Shown: positions 8,438 to 18,281 of the stretch, in pieces | Numbering within the stretch: position 1 is the first letter of the stretch | How the letters are laid out: each line of letters begins with the position of its first letter | NCBI GenBank assembly: GCA_902796035.1 | Contig: CADBNR010000004.1 | Span: 1 to 64,000 of the forward strand | Direction of reading: 5' to 3' | Origin: an uncultured Bacteroidales bacterium | GTDB taxonomy: Bacteria; Bacteroidota; Bacteroidia; Bacteroidales; Muribaculaceae | DNA: 64,000 nucleotides | The notes under the pieces: generated by a model | Databases searched by the model: none | The model's input: only the letters and a program-made list of their open reading frames with translations | Told to the model about the DNA's origin: nothing | Program-made: the position numbers and the translations under genes

Positions 8438-8509
8438 TATAACATGTTTTATAACATATTTAATAAATGGGCTGAAACATGGGGAAATTAGGCGGTTTTG
8501 TTAATTTTG
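8438..8509 (+). promoter_or_regulatory. Promoter region of the hybrid regulator gene
   Basis: A -7 box TAATTTTG lies at 8502-8509, about 73 bp before the start codon. A -33 TTTG is absent. Upstream is an exact direct repeat TATAACAT (8438-8445 and 8450-8457, 12-bp period) and a further AACAT at 8476. These could be half-sites for an AraC-type regulator, perhaps the adjacent protein. The rest of 8276-8437 contains the minus-strand box at 8321 and otherwise nothing I can name. Confidence 0.45.
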
Positions 8510-8581
8510 CAATGAAATACACACCGGATGCGCCAAGGAATGTAAACCATTGCCTTGCGGCTCGGAAAAGAACCTGATTGC

Positions 8582-11500
8582 ATGAAAAGGATTACATATT
8601 CATTAACCTTCATACTGATTTTCATCGCCTCGTTCGCTCTACATGGCGAAGATATCAGATTCCGGACCATACAGGAGAGCGGCGGACTGGCCAGCAACCA
8701 TGTCCTGTCGATGCTGCGCGACAGCAACGGCTTCATGTGGTTCGGCACGGCCTCGGGTCTGAACAGGTTCGACGGTGTCGGCATGAAAGTGTTCATGAAC
8801 GATCCCGACAACCCTGCGTCGCTTCACGACAATTACGTGCAGGACATCCAGGAAGACCCGCAGGGCAATCTGTGGATATGCGCCGGAGACGTATATGCCG
8901 TTTTCAATCCCCGGACCGAAACATTCCGTAAACTCGGCCCCGACTATTACAAGAGACTCGGCCTGAAGCGGGAAGCCCAATTGGTATATATCGACAAAAA
9001 CAATATGTGGCTATGGGCCCGTGACGACGGACTGTACGCGCGTGTAGGGGGAGTCATGCGCAAGGTGGAGGCATACGATCCGCAGGCGGAGGTGACGGAT
9101 ATAATGTCGAATCCGCGTACAGGCCGTATGTATGTGGCGCACAGCGACGGCAGCATCGGCGAATATGACAAGGCAGGTCGTAAGCTTGTCAAGAAGCTGC
9201 ATATAGGTGTCAAAGATGTGGACAGAGCTATCTTTTCACTGTTTGTCGACCGAATGGAACGCCTGTGGGTGTACAGCGAATACGGCGCGTGGGTCTACGA
9301 CACAGGATCCGGACATTGGCTCGGTGATGAGGCGCGTCCGCGGCTCGCCGGCAATTCAGTAACCGCCATCGATCAGGATGCCGTCGGCAATATCTGGATC
9401 GGATACGACAACGAGGGCCTGGAGGTGCGTGGCGCGGACGGTACGGTGACCGAGTTGAAAAACAGGCCGGGCGACATTACATCGTTAGGCAACAATTCAG
9501 TAGAGTCCATCTATCGTGATTCCGACGGCGGTATGTGGATAGCCACTATAAAAAACGGCGTGTCGGTATATTATCCTAACGAATACAAGTTCAGTCATTA
9601 TGATGTTGGCGACATCAACTGCATGGTTTCGGGGGGCAAAGACATCGTGTATGCCGGTACCGACCATGGGGAGCTGATAGCCATAGATACCGACACGCAT
9701 AGCTGGCGTAACATACCGGTGCCTGCCGAATATGGCGACCGGGCCATAACCGATCTCGGCATCACACCCGACGGAACGGTATGGATCGGCACCTATAAAG
9801 GGGGTATGTACAGTTACAGAAACGGACAGTTCACCAGATATGCCGAACAGAATGGACTCAATTCGCCTAATATATGGGCTGTGGTTCCCATGGCGGACGG
9901 CACAGTGTGGATAGGCACATTAGGGTCGGGCATCCAGAAGCTGGATCCCGCTTCGGGCAAATTCACCACCTATAATGTCAGCAACTCCGGTCTGAAGTCC
10001 GACTATATAAGTACGATGACGTTGGGCCGCGACGGACGAATCTACATAGGCACGACCGAAGGCGTGTCGGTCCTGGAGCCTTCCACGGGCAGCATAGCCA
10101 CGATGGAGGGGTATTCAAAGCAGGTGAAACGCCCGGGCGCCCGCAACGTGAACCAACTGTTGTACGATTCGCGGGGCCTGTTGTGGATCGCCACGCGCGA
10201 AGGGCTGTACGTCTACGATCTGGCCAAGGACAGGCTGGTGAATGTGTCGCTCGACGGCAAGTCAACGTCCATGTTTATCAGCGGTGTGGCCGAAGGAGAG
10301 GAAAAAACAGTATGGGTGACTTCAGGAAGCAGAATATATAATGTTTCGGTCGAAAGCGATGTAAAGAGCGATGACTACAGGTTTGTCAGCTACGGATTCG
10401 GCGTGGAGGACGGACTTACCGGCCAGAGTTTCAACCAGCGGTCGCTGTGTGTCACTGCCGACGGCCTCGTACTGGCGGGAGATCTGAGCGGTATCCTTGT
10501 GATTGATCCGCAGAAGCTGCGTTTCGGATCGAAAGTGCCCAGGCTCCGCTTCACGTCACTTCAGATAGGCAACGATATAATCGAGCCGGAACATAAATAT
10601 GGCGGCAGGGTGGTGCTTCCCGAGAACTTGGCTTACATGAAGGAACTGAATCTCGGAGCGAAGCAGAACGAAATCACCATATCGTTCAGCACGGATTCCT
10701 ACCAGCACGCCAGCTTCGGACAGTATGAATACATGCTTGAAGGATACGAGGACAACTGGCGTCGCTGTCCCCGTGGCGTCAACGAGGTGCATTACGTACA
10801 GTTGCCTCCGGGGCATTATACGCTAAAGGTCAGGCTGCTGTATCCCGGAATTCCTGCCGACGAGATAACGGGCGAGCTGGAAATAAACGTGGCCCGTCCC
10901 TGGTATGCGACATGGTGGATGATATGCCTGTATGTGCTGTTGGGATTGGCCATTGTCGGCGGAGTGATGTGGTGGACCAGGCGTCGCGAACGCATACGTT
11001 ATCTGGCCGCACGCCGAAAGGAGGCACGACGCAAGGAGATAGAACTTAACGAAATGAAGTTCAGGTTCTTCACCAACGTCAGCCACGACCTTCGCACCCC
11101 GCTCACCCTGATACTTTCGCCCGTGGAATCGCTGTTGAACGAAAAGACCGAGGAGCGGGACGTGAGCCGACTCAACACCATCAAACGTAATGCCGACCGA
11201 CTGCTGTATCTGGTGAACCAGTTGCTCGATTTCCGCAAGAACGAGATGTCGGGACTGCATCTCAACCTGTCGCGCGGTAATCTGACCGACACCGTGCGCA
11301 AGGCCATGGACGATTTTCTGGATATGGCCGACAGGCGCAACATCGACATGCGGTTTGAGTCGGAGCCGCCGGCGATTCCGATGGTGTACGATGCCGACAA
11401 AATCACCAAATGCGTAATGAACCTGCTGTCGAACGCCATGAAGTACACACCCGACGACGGGAGTATACTGGTGCGTGTGGAACAGAAAGGGGATCATGCG

Positions 11501-12586
11501 GAGATTGCCGTGTCGGACAGTGGCCGCGGCATCGATGATAAGGATAAGAAACATATCTTCGAGCGTTTTTACATGGCCGGCAACGAGTCGGGCGCCAAGA
11601 CCGGTACGGGCATCGGGTTGAGCCTGGTGTTTGAATATGTCAAGCTGCACGGCGGCGAGGTTTCGGTGGAGGATAACAAACCGAACGGGGCCGTATTCAA
11701 GCTGACCATACCGATGAACCTGAAGATAAATGAAACCGCCGGAACAGGTAGTGAACAGGAATCAACAGCTGATGCCTCGACAGGCGCTGAAACCAGCTTA
11801 GACTCAGCGGTAACTCCGGCAGAGAAATCTGACGAACCATCAATATTGTTTGTGGACGACAACAAGGATCTCACCACATTCCTGAAGGATGAATTCTCGG
11901 GCACGTATGATGTCGATACGGCTTCGGATGGCATGGAGGCTCTGGAAATGACGAAACGCAAGAATTACGACCTGATAGTGACCGACATAATGATGCCCGT
12001 GATGGATGGTATAAAACTGACGCGCGAATTGAAATCGAAAAGGGCCACCCGGGACATTCCGGTTATAATGCTGACAGCCAAGCAGGATGTGTCGTCTGTC
12101 TTAGAGGGGCTGAGTCTCGGAGCCGATGACTATGTCACCAAGCCGTTCAACAATCAGGTGCTTGCGCTGAAGATAAAGCGTCTGGTGGGACTGAAGCGCG
12201 GAGGCGTGAAACGCTCATACATCGAACCGACACCATCGGAGATAGAAATCACCTCGCTCGACGAGCAGCTGGTAAGCAAGGCTGTAAAATATGTGGAGGA
12301 CAATATGTCGCGCCCGGAACTGACCGTGGAGGAACTGAGCCGCGAATTGGGTATGAGCCGCGTGCATCTGTACAAGAAGTTAGTGGCGCTCACAGGCAAG
12401 TCACCGGTGGAATTCATCCGTGTGCTGCGGTTGAAACGGGCGGCCCAGTACCTGCGCGAATCGCAGATGAATGTGTCGGAAATAGCATTCCAGCTCGGCT
12501 TCAACAACCCCAAGTATTTTTCCAAATATTTCAAGGAGGAATATGGCGTCACACCCAAGGAATACCAGGATAAATTAGGTAAGTAA
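8582..12586 (+). CDS. Hybrid two-component system sensor/regulator (HTCS)
   Basis: This 1334-residue single-polypeptide sensor and transcription factor spans the inner membrane. The order is: N-terminal signal/anchor (1-20); a periplasmic two-propeller sensor built of Reg_prop repeats such as DSNGFMWFGTASGLNRFDG (about 22-690); a Y_Y_Y domain (about 705-770); one transmembrane helix (about 777-800); HisKA with H835 in NVSHDLRTPL; HATPase with DSGRGI and GTGIGLSL; a receiver with D1135 (TDIMMP); and a C-terminal AraC HTH. Such proteins sense periplasmic oligosaccharides and switch on polysaccharide utilisation genes. GH31 and GH2 follow directly, and GH5 lies divergently, so these are likely targets. 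I chose the ATG at 8582; a TTG frame to 8555 lacks support. Confidence 0.95.
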   Translation: MKRITYSLTFILIFIASFALHGEDIRFRTIQESGGLASNHVLSMLRDSNGFMWFGTASGLNRFDGVGMKVFMNDPDNPASLHDNYVQDIQEDPQGNLWICAGDVYAVFNPRTETFRKLGPDYYKRLGLKREAQLVYIDKNNMWLWARDDGLYARVGGVMRKVEAYDPQAEVTDIMSNPRTGRMYVAHSDGSIGEYDKAGRKLVKKLHIGVKDVDRAIFSLFVDRMERLWVYSEYGAWVYDTGSGHWLGDEARPRLAGNSVTAIDQDAVGNIWIGYDNEGLEVRGADGTVTELKNRPGDITSLGNNSVESIYRDSDGGMWIATIKNGVSVYYPNEYKFSHYDVGDINCMVSGGKDIVYAGTDHGELIAIDTDTHSWRNIPVPAEYGDRAITDLGITPDGTVWIGTYKGGMYSYRNGQFTRYAEQNGLNSPNIWAVVPMADGTVWIGTLGSGIQKLDPASGKFTTYNVSNSGLKSDYISTMTLGRDGRIYIGTTEGVSVLEPSTGSIATMEGYSKQVKRPGARNVNQLLYDSRGLLWIATREGLYVYDLAKDRLVNVSLDGKSTSMFISGVAEGEEKTVWVTSGSRIYNVSVESDVKSDDYRFVSYGFGVEDGLTGQSFNQRSLCVTADGLVLAGDLSGILVIDPQKLRFGSKVPRLRFTSLQIGNDIIEPEHKYGGRVVLPENLAYMKELNLGAKQNEITISFSTDSYQHASFGQYEYMLEGYEDNWRRCPRGVNEVHYVQLPPGHYTLKVRLLYPGIPADEITGELEINVARPWYATWWMICLYVLLGLAIVGGVMWWTRRRERIRYLAARRKEARRKEIELNEMKFRFFTNVSHDLRTPLTLILSPVESLLNEKTEERDVSRLNTIKRNADRLLYLVNQLLDFRKNEMSGLHLNLSRGNLTDTVRKAMDDFLDMADRRNIDMRFESEPPAIPMVYDADKITKCVMNLLSNAMKYTPDDGSILVRVEQKGDHAEIAVSDSGRGIDDKDKKHIFERFYMAGNESGAKTGTGIGLSLVFEYVKLHGGEVSVEDNKPNGAVFKLTIPMNLKINETAGTGSEQESTADASTGAETSLDSAVTPAEKSDEPSILFVDDNKDLTTFLKDEFSGTYDVDTASDGMEALEMTKRKNYDLIVTDIMMPVMDGIKLTRELKSKRATRDIPVIMLTAKQDVSSVLEGLSLGADDYVTKPFNNQVLALKIKRLVGLKRGGVKRSYIEPTPSEIEITSLDEQLVSKAVKYVEDNMSRPELTVEELSRELGMSRVHLYKKLVALTGKSPVEFIRVLRLKRAAQYLRESQMNVSEIAFQLGFNNPKYFSKYFKEEYGVTPKEYQDKLGK

Positions 12587-12620
12587 ATATGTTAATTTAA
12601 CAAATTATGCCTTACCGGGA

Positions 12621-12704
12621 AACATAAGGAGACGTATATTAACATCGTGTTTATATTCCGTCAACATTTAAGGTCGATTCGGGATAAATATTAAGTTAAT
12701 TTTG
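12621..12704 (+). promoter_or_regulatory. Promoter region of the GH31-GH2 operon
   Basis: A -7 box TAATTTTG at 12697-12704 is followed by GCAGTGTCGGAACC; the leader then folds (TCGGAACC, ATAC loop, GGTTTCGG). No -33 TTTG is found. AACAT occurs at 12621, 12641 and 12663, with 20 and 22 bp between starts, consistent with two-turn spacing of AraC-type half-sites. The pentamer is short and AT-rich, so chance is possible. Confidence 0.45.
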
Positions 12705-12836
12705 CAGTGTCGGAACCATACGGTTTCGGCACTGATTGTTTTGAATTGACAGTGAACCTAAAAAACATATTTTAAAGGCAAAACCACACTACTGACAGTC
12801 AACCTTAAAAAGACTAACATATAACATTTCCGATAG

Positions 12837-15719
12837 ATGAAAATAAACAATATCAATTTGCTTGCAGGCGTACTGGTGATGGGATCGCTCCTCGCTCCCG
12901 TATCGTCATGGGCAAAGAAGGCCGGTTACGAACGGCTTAAGGACGGAGTCGTAGTGACGGCCCCTGACGCCAAGGTGCGCGTCCGTGTCATCAACGACAA
13001 GATAATGCGCGTGTCCGCCACTCCCGAGCAGGAGTTCAAGGCTGATTCCTCGCTTGTGGTGCTTCCCAAATTCCAGGGCAACGCCAACAACCCTCAGTTC
13101 ACCGTGACCGAGAAGAAGGGTGCTGTGGAAGTAGCCACCAGCCAGATCAAGGCTGTGATCAACGAGAAGAACGGCCAGGTGAAGTTCTATGACCACAACG
13201 GCAAGGAACTTCTGGTTGAGAACCAGAACGGCCGCACGTTCACTCCGCGGGTAACCGACGGTGTGAAAGGATACTCCGTTCAGCAGACATGGGAGTCGCT
13301 GAACCCCGACGAAGGTATCTACGGACTGGGCCAGCACCAGGCCAACGAGTTCAACTATAAGGACAAGAACGAGGAACTGTTCCAGTACAACACCAAGGTG
13401 TCGGTGCCATTCGTGGTTTCCACCGACAACTACGGTCTGCTGTGGGACAGCTATTCGCTGTGCCGCTGGGGCAATCCCAAGGACTACAGCCAGCTCGGCG
13501 AGGTGTTCAGGCTCTTTAACAAGGAGGGCAAGGAAGGCACGCTGACAGGCACATACATCGACAAGGAAGGCAAGACCATGGTACGTCAGGAGCCGAAAAT
13601 ATACTTCGAGAACCTGATTCGCGGCGACCTCGCCCATGTCATCAACCTGCCTCAGGACTTCGACTATGCCGGCTCGAACGTGACTTACGAAGGTTACATC
13701 GAGCCGTCGGAGACCGGTCTCTACAAGTTCATCATGTATTATTCCGGCTACCAGACCATATACATCGACGGCAGGAAGGTGGTAGACACCCGCTGGCGCA
13801 CGGCATGGAACCCGAACAGCTATAAGTTCCAGGTGAATCTGCAGGCCGGTAAAAAGGTGCCCATAAAGATAGAATGGGAACCTAACGGTTCTGTGGCTTA
13901 CTGTGGACTGCGTGTATACGCTCCCGTCAAGGATGGCGAGCAGCTGTCGTGGTGGGGTCAGATGCAGGATATGATCGACTATTATTTCATCTATGGCAAG
14001 GACATGGACGATATCATAGCCGGTTACCGAACGCTGACGGGCAAGGCTCCGATCATGCCCGACTGGGCGATGGGCTACTGGCAGAGCCGAGAGAAGTACA
14101 ACACACGCGACGAAGTATTAGGTACCGTCAGCGAGTTCCGCAAGCGTAACATTCCCATTGACAACGTCGTAATCGACTGGCTGCACTGGAAGCAGGATTC
14201 GTGGGGAAGCCACGAGTTCGACAAAGAGCGTTTCCCCGATCCCAAGGGGATGGTAGACTCCATCCACGACATGAACGCACACGTGATGGTATCGGTATGG
14301 CCCAAGTTCTACGTCACCACCGACCATTACAAGGAATTCGACAGGAATGGCTGGATGTACAAGGGTGCCGTACGCGATTCGATCCGCGACTGGGTAGGCC
14401 CCGGCTATCTCGGCAGCTTTTACGACGCATACAATCCCGACGCGCGCAAGCTGTTCTGGAGCCAGATGAACGACCACTACATGCCCTTAGGCATCGACGC
14501 GTGGTGGATGGACGCCAGCGAGCCCAACGTGCGCGACTGCATCGACATCGAATACCGCAAGGACCTGATGAATCCCACATACGCCGGTCCGGCCGACAAA
14601 TACTTCAACGCATACGCACTGATGAACGCCGAGGCCATCTATGACGGCCAGCGTGGCGTGGATCCCGACAAACGCGTGTTCCTGCTGACACGTTCCGGTT
14701 TCTCCGGCCAGCAGCGCTACAGCACCGCCACATGGAGTGGCGACATCGGCACACGCTGGGAGGACATGGAGGCACAGATTGCCGCCGGACTTAACTTCGC
14801 CATGAGCGGTGTTCCCTACTGGACCATGGACATCGGCGGATTCTGCGTCGAGGACCGTTACGTGAAAGGTGCGGCCAAGTACCTTGAGGCCGGCGAGGAG
14901 AACGACGACCTGAAGGAATGGCGCGAGCTCAACACACGCTGGTATCAGTTCGGCGCGTTCGCACCCCTGTTCCGCGCTCACGGCCAGTGGCCCTTCCGCG
15001 AGGTCTACAACATCGCTCCCGAGGATCATCCCGCATACAACAGTATCGTGAAATATACAAAGCTGCGCTACAATTTGATGCCTTACATCTATTCGCTGGC
15101 CGGCAAGACATATTTCGACGACTACACCATCATGCGTCCCATGGTGATGGACTTCACCGCCGACCTGAACACGCGCAACCTGAAGAATCAGTACATGTTC
15201 GGTCCCGCCTTATTGGTGGCTCCCGTCTACAAGTACGGCGCGCGCGACCGCGAGGTTTACTTCCCTGCCGGGGAGACCTGGTATGACTTCTATACCGGCA
15301 AAGCCGTTAAGGGTGGCCAGACACTGAAGGTAGACGCTCCCTACGAGACGATGCCTCTGTTCGTGCGCGGCGGTTCGATCGTACCGGCCGGCGGCGACAT
15401 ACAGTATGCCGCACAGAAAAGCGACGAGCCTGTGACCATCGTGGTTTACGGCGGACGTGACGGCGACTTCACCATCTACGAGGACGAGGGCACCAACTAT
15501 AACTATGAGAAAGGCGCCTTCAGCAAGATCCGTCTGGAATATAACGACAAGACCAACGAGCTGACTATAGCCGACCGCGAGGGAAGCTACCCCGGCATGC
15601 AGGCCGAACGAAAGTTCAACATCGTGAAGGTCGATGCTGCACATCCCGTGGCTGACGCCATCAAGGCGAAGGGCAAAATCGTGAACTATACCGGCAAGAA
15701 AGAGGTCGTAAGGCTTTGA
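12837..15719 (+). CDS. GH31 glycosidase with PA14 insert (probable alpha-xylosidase)
   Basis: This 960-residue exported enzyme has a signal peptide of about 26 residues. An N-terminal beta-sandwich (about 30-235) is followed by a PA14-like insert (about 235-365: YEGYIEPSETGLYKF, YIDGRKVVDTRW). The (beta/alpha)8 barrel (about 400-790) has nucleophile D559 (WWMDASEPN) and acid/base D636 (TWSGDIGTRW), and C-terminal beta domains close the protein. A PA14 insert in this position is the hallmark of alpha-xylosidases acting on xyloglucan oligosaccharides, such as those of Cellvibrio and B. ovatus. It would remove non-reducing-end alpha-1,6-xylose in the periplasm and so feed the xylose operon. GH2 follows 83 bp later. 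Alpha-glucosidase activity is the main alternative. Confidence 0.92.
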   Translation: MKINNINLLAGVLVMGSLLAPVSSWAKKAGYERLKDGVVVTAPDAKVRVRVINDKIMRVSATPEQEFKADSSLVVLPKFQGNANNPQFTVTEKKGAVEVATSQIKAVINEKNGQVKFYDHNGKELLVENQNGRTFTPRVTDGVKGYSVQQTWESLNPDEGIYGLGQHQANEFNYKDKNEELFQYNTKVSVPFVVSTDNYGLLWDSYSLCRWGNPKDYSQLGEVFRLFNKEGKEGTLTGTYIDKEGKTMVRQEPKIYFENLIRGDLAHVINLPQDFDYAGSNVTYEGYIEPSETGLYKFIMYYSGYQTIYIDGRKVVDTRWRTAWNPNSYKFQVNLQAGKKVPIKIEWEPNGSVAYCGLRVYAPVKDGEQLSWWGQMQDMIDYYFIYGKDMDDIIAGYRTLTGKAPIMPDWAMGYWQSREKYNTRDEVLGTVSEFRKRNIPIDNVVIDWLHWKQDSWGSHEFDKERFPDPKGMVDSIHDMNAHVMVSVWPKFYVTTDHYKEFDRNGWMYKGAVRDSIRDWVGPGYLGSFYDAYNPDARKLFWSQMNDHYMPLGIDAWWMDASEPNVRDCIDIEYRKDLMNPTYAGPADKYFNAYALMNAEAIYDGQRGVDPDKRVFLLTRSGFSGQQRYSTATWSGDIGTRWEDMEAQIAAGLNFAMSGVPYWTMDIGGFCVEDRYVKGAAKYLEAGEENDDLKEWRELNTRWYQFGAFAPLFRAHGQWPFREVYNIAPEDHPAYNSIVKYTKLRYNLMPYIYSLAGKTYFDDYTIMRPMVMDFTADLNTRNLKNQYMFGPALLVAPVYKYGARDREVYFPAGETWYDFYTGKAVKGGQTLKVDAPYETMPLFVRGGSIVPAGGDIQYAAQKSDEPVTIVVYGGRDGDFTIYEDEGTNYNYEKGAFSKIRLEYNDKTNELTIADREGSYPGMQAERKFNIVKVDAAHPVADAIKAKGKIVNYTGKKEVVRL

Positions 15720-15802
15720 CGGCCTCTTTCATTCCCGATACAATGACATAATACTGAAAGTGTATATTGGATAGTAAGATTTAAACAAACACACGTTTAT
15801 TC

Positions 15803-18280
15803 ATGCAAATCAGAAGAACAATTCTGAGTCTTATTGCGGCCGGATTCCTCGTGACGGGGGGTTCGGCTGCTGAGGTTAACAAATACCGCGTCAATTTCAA
15901 CAAAGGTTGGCGGTTTTCGATTGATTCCGTGAACTGGCGTCAGCTCGACCTGCCGCACGACTGGGCGATAGAAGGAGAATTCAGCGCGGACAATCCCTCG
16001 GGAGCCGGAGGCGGGGCATTGCCCGGTGGCATCGGATATTATACCAAGACGTTCAAGGCCGGCAGGAATCGTGGAGACAAACGTCTGTTCATCGACTTCG
16101 ACGGAGCGTTCATGAACGCGTCGGTATGGATCAACGGACATTTGCTCGGCACTCGCCCTTACGGCTATGCCTCGTTCAGCTACGACCTGACGCCATACGT
16201 CAAGGAAGGTGAGAACGTGTTGTCGGTAAAGGTGGACAATTCCAAGCAGCCGAATTCGCGCTGGTATTCCGGATGCGGCATCTACCGCAATGTCTGGATG
16301 CGCGAGCGGAGCGCCGTTCATGTGCCCCTGTGGGGACAGCATGTGGTTCCGTACGACATTTCCAGGCAGAACGCCAAGGTGAGGCTGACAACTACGGTGA
16401 CCAACACCGGCATGAAACCGGTGGTGCTGAGCGTGGTGACAATGCTGATAGGCCCCAACGGACGCATAGTGGCAGGCGAACGGTCTCCATTGATTTTGAA
16501 ACGTGGCGAGACGCGCGACTGCGAGCAGACATTGAAGTTCGATAATCCCAAACTATGGAGTGTGAACCACCCCGAACTGTACACCGTTCATACCGAAATA
16601 GAAGAAAAGGGCAAAGTGCTGGATCGTGTGGAGACTACTACGGGCTTCCGTAATCTGAGATATGACTCCGCCAAGGGATTTTTCCTCAACGATTCGTCTA
16701 TGAAGATAAACGGCGTATGCCTGCATCATGATGCGGGTGCTCTCGGAGCCGTGGTGAACCGCCGCGCCATCGAGCGTCAGCTGCAGATTATGAAGGAGAT
16801 GGGTGTGAACGCCATCCGAACCACCCACAATCCACCTGCTCCCGAGCTGTTGGCGCTGTGCGACAGCATGGGCCTGATGGTGCAGGAGGAGTTTTTCGAC
16901 ATGTGGCGCCGCCGCAAGACACAGTATGACTATTCCAACTACTTCGACGAGTGGCACGAGCGCGACCTTACGGACCAGATGAAGCGCGACCGCAACCATC
17001 CCTCCGTGATACAGTGGAGCATAGGCAACGAGGTGCTGGAGCAGTGGAGCAGCGCGGATGCCGACACCCTGAGTCTCGAGGAAGCAAATCTGATTCTGAA
17101 TTTCGGCCATAGCAAGGACATGCTGGCTCACGCCGATTCGGGTATGTCGGTCAATTCGCTGTTGACCAAGAAACTTGCTGACCTTACACGATCGTTGGAC
17201 TCAACGCGATATATAACGGCCGGATGTAACGAGCCCGATCCCGGCAATCATCTGTTCCGTTCCGACGCACTGGATATAATCGGTTATAACTATCATGACT
17301 ATTGTTTCAAGGATGTGCCGGAAAATTTCCCCGGCAAGCCCTTCATCGTCACCGAGAGTGTTTCGGGTCTTATGACTCGCGGAGCGTACATAATGCCTTC
17401 CGATTCCATGTATATCTGGCCGGAGCGCTGGGACAAGCCCTTCAGCCGTGAGGTGTTGGAATGTTCCAGCTATGACAACAATCACGCGCCCTGGGGCTCG
17501 ACACACGAGAAGTCGATGTATGACGTTCAGAACAATGACTTCATCATGGGCCAGTTCGTATGGTCCGGCTTCGATTACATCGGCGAGCCCACTCCCTACG
17601 GATTCCCCGCTCGAAGCTCTTATTTCGGTATCGTTGACTTAGCGGGCATTCCCAAGGATGTGTACTATATGTACCAGAGCCAGTGGCGCCCGGACAAGAC
17701 GGTGCTGCACCTGTTCCCGCACTGGAACTGGAAGGCGGGACAGGATGTGGATATGTGGGCATACTACAACAATGCGGATGAAGCGGAACTCTTTGTCAAC
17801 GGACAGTCACAGGGAGTGAGAAAAATGCCCGACGGCAAGTACCATGTGATGTGGCGTGTCAAGTATGTGCCCGGCGAGGTGACCGTGGTCAGCCGCAAGG
17901 ATGGCCATGAAGTGGCGTGCAGAACAATCAAGACAGCCGGCGAGCCTTATCAGGTACGTCTTACTCCGGATCGTGGCGCTATCAAGGCCGACGGATCCGA
18001 CCTTAGCTATGTGCTTGTAGAGATTCTTGACAAGGATGGCAACCTGTGTCCATGGGCCGACAACGAGGTGACGTTCGAGGTAACCGGGGCCGGGCGTAAC
18101 GTAGGAGTCGACAATGGTTCGCCGACTTCGATGGAACGCTTCAAGAGTGACAAACGTAAAGCCTTCTATGGCAAGGCGATGCTGATAGTGCAGAATGACG
18201 GCCAACCCGGTCGCATTTCCGTCAAGGCCACATCTCCCGGTCTGCAGCCGGCTATTGTCGGTATAAAGGCCGGACTATAA
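15803..18280 (+). CDS. GH2 beta-galactosidase-like enzyme
   Basis: This 825-residue exported protein (signal peptide to about residue 23) has the GH2 order: jelly-roll sugar-binding domain (about 30-170), immunoglobulin-like domain (about 175-285), TIM barrel (about 290-590) and C-terminal beta domains, including a DUF4982-like and an Ig-like segment. The predicted acid/base is E410 (WSIGNEVLEQ) and the nucleophile E518 (FIVTESVSG). LPHDWAIEG and WYSGCGIYRNVW are typical of Bacteroidetes beta-galactosidases. In a xyloglucan setting it would remove terminal beta-1,2-galactose from side chains. It is probably cotranscribed with GH31. Beta-mannosidase or glucuronidase activity cannot be excluded from sequence alone. 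Its stop codon is one base from that of the convergent fimbrillin gene. Confidence 0.9.
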   Translation: MQIRRTILSLIAAGFLVTGGSAAEVNKYRVNFNKGWRFSIDSVNWRQLDLPHDWAIEGEFSADNPSGAGGGALPGGIGYYTKTFKAGRNRGDKRLFIDFDGAFMNASVWINGHLLGTRPYGYASFSYDLTPYVKEGENVLSVKVDNSKQPNSRWYSGCGIYRNVWMRERSAVHVPLWGQHVVPYDISRQNAKVRLTTTVTNTGMKPVVLSVVTMLIGPNGRIVAGERSPLILKRGETRDCEQTLKFDNPKLWSVNHPELYTVHTEIEEKGKVLDRVETTTGFRNLRYDSAKGFFLNDSSMKINGVCLHHDAGALGAVVNRRAIERQLQIMKEMGVNAIRTTHNPPAPELLALCDSMGLMVQEEFFDMWRRRKTQYDYSNYFDEWHERDLTDQMKRDRNHPSVIQWSIGNEVLEQWSSADADTLSLEEANLILNFGHSKDMLAHADSGMSVNSLLTKKLADLTRSLDSTRYITAGCNEPDPGNHLFRSDALDIIGYNYHDYCFKDVPENFPGKPFIVTESVSGLMTRGAYIMPSDSMYIWPERWDKPFSREVLECSSYDNNHAPWGSTHEKSMYDVQNNDFIMGQFVWSGFDYIGEPTPYGFPARSSYFGIVDLAGIPKDVYYMYQSQWRPDKTVLHLFPHWNWKAGQDVDMWAYYNNADEAELFVNGQSQGVRKMPDGKYHVMWRVKYVPGEVTVVSRKDGHEVACRTIKTAGEPYQVRLTPDRGAIKADGSDLSYVLVEILDKDGNLCPWADNEVTFEVTGAGRNVGVDNGSPTSMERFKSDKRKAFYGKAMLIVQNDGQPGRISVKATSPGLQPAIVGIKAGL

Positions 18281-18281
18281 A

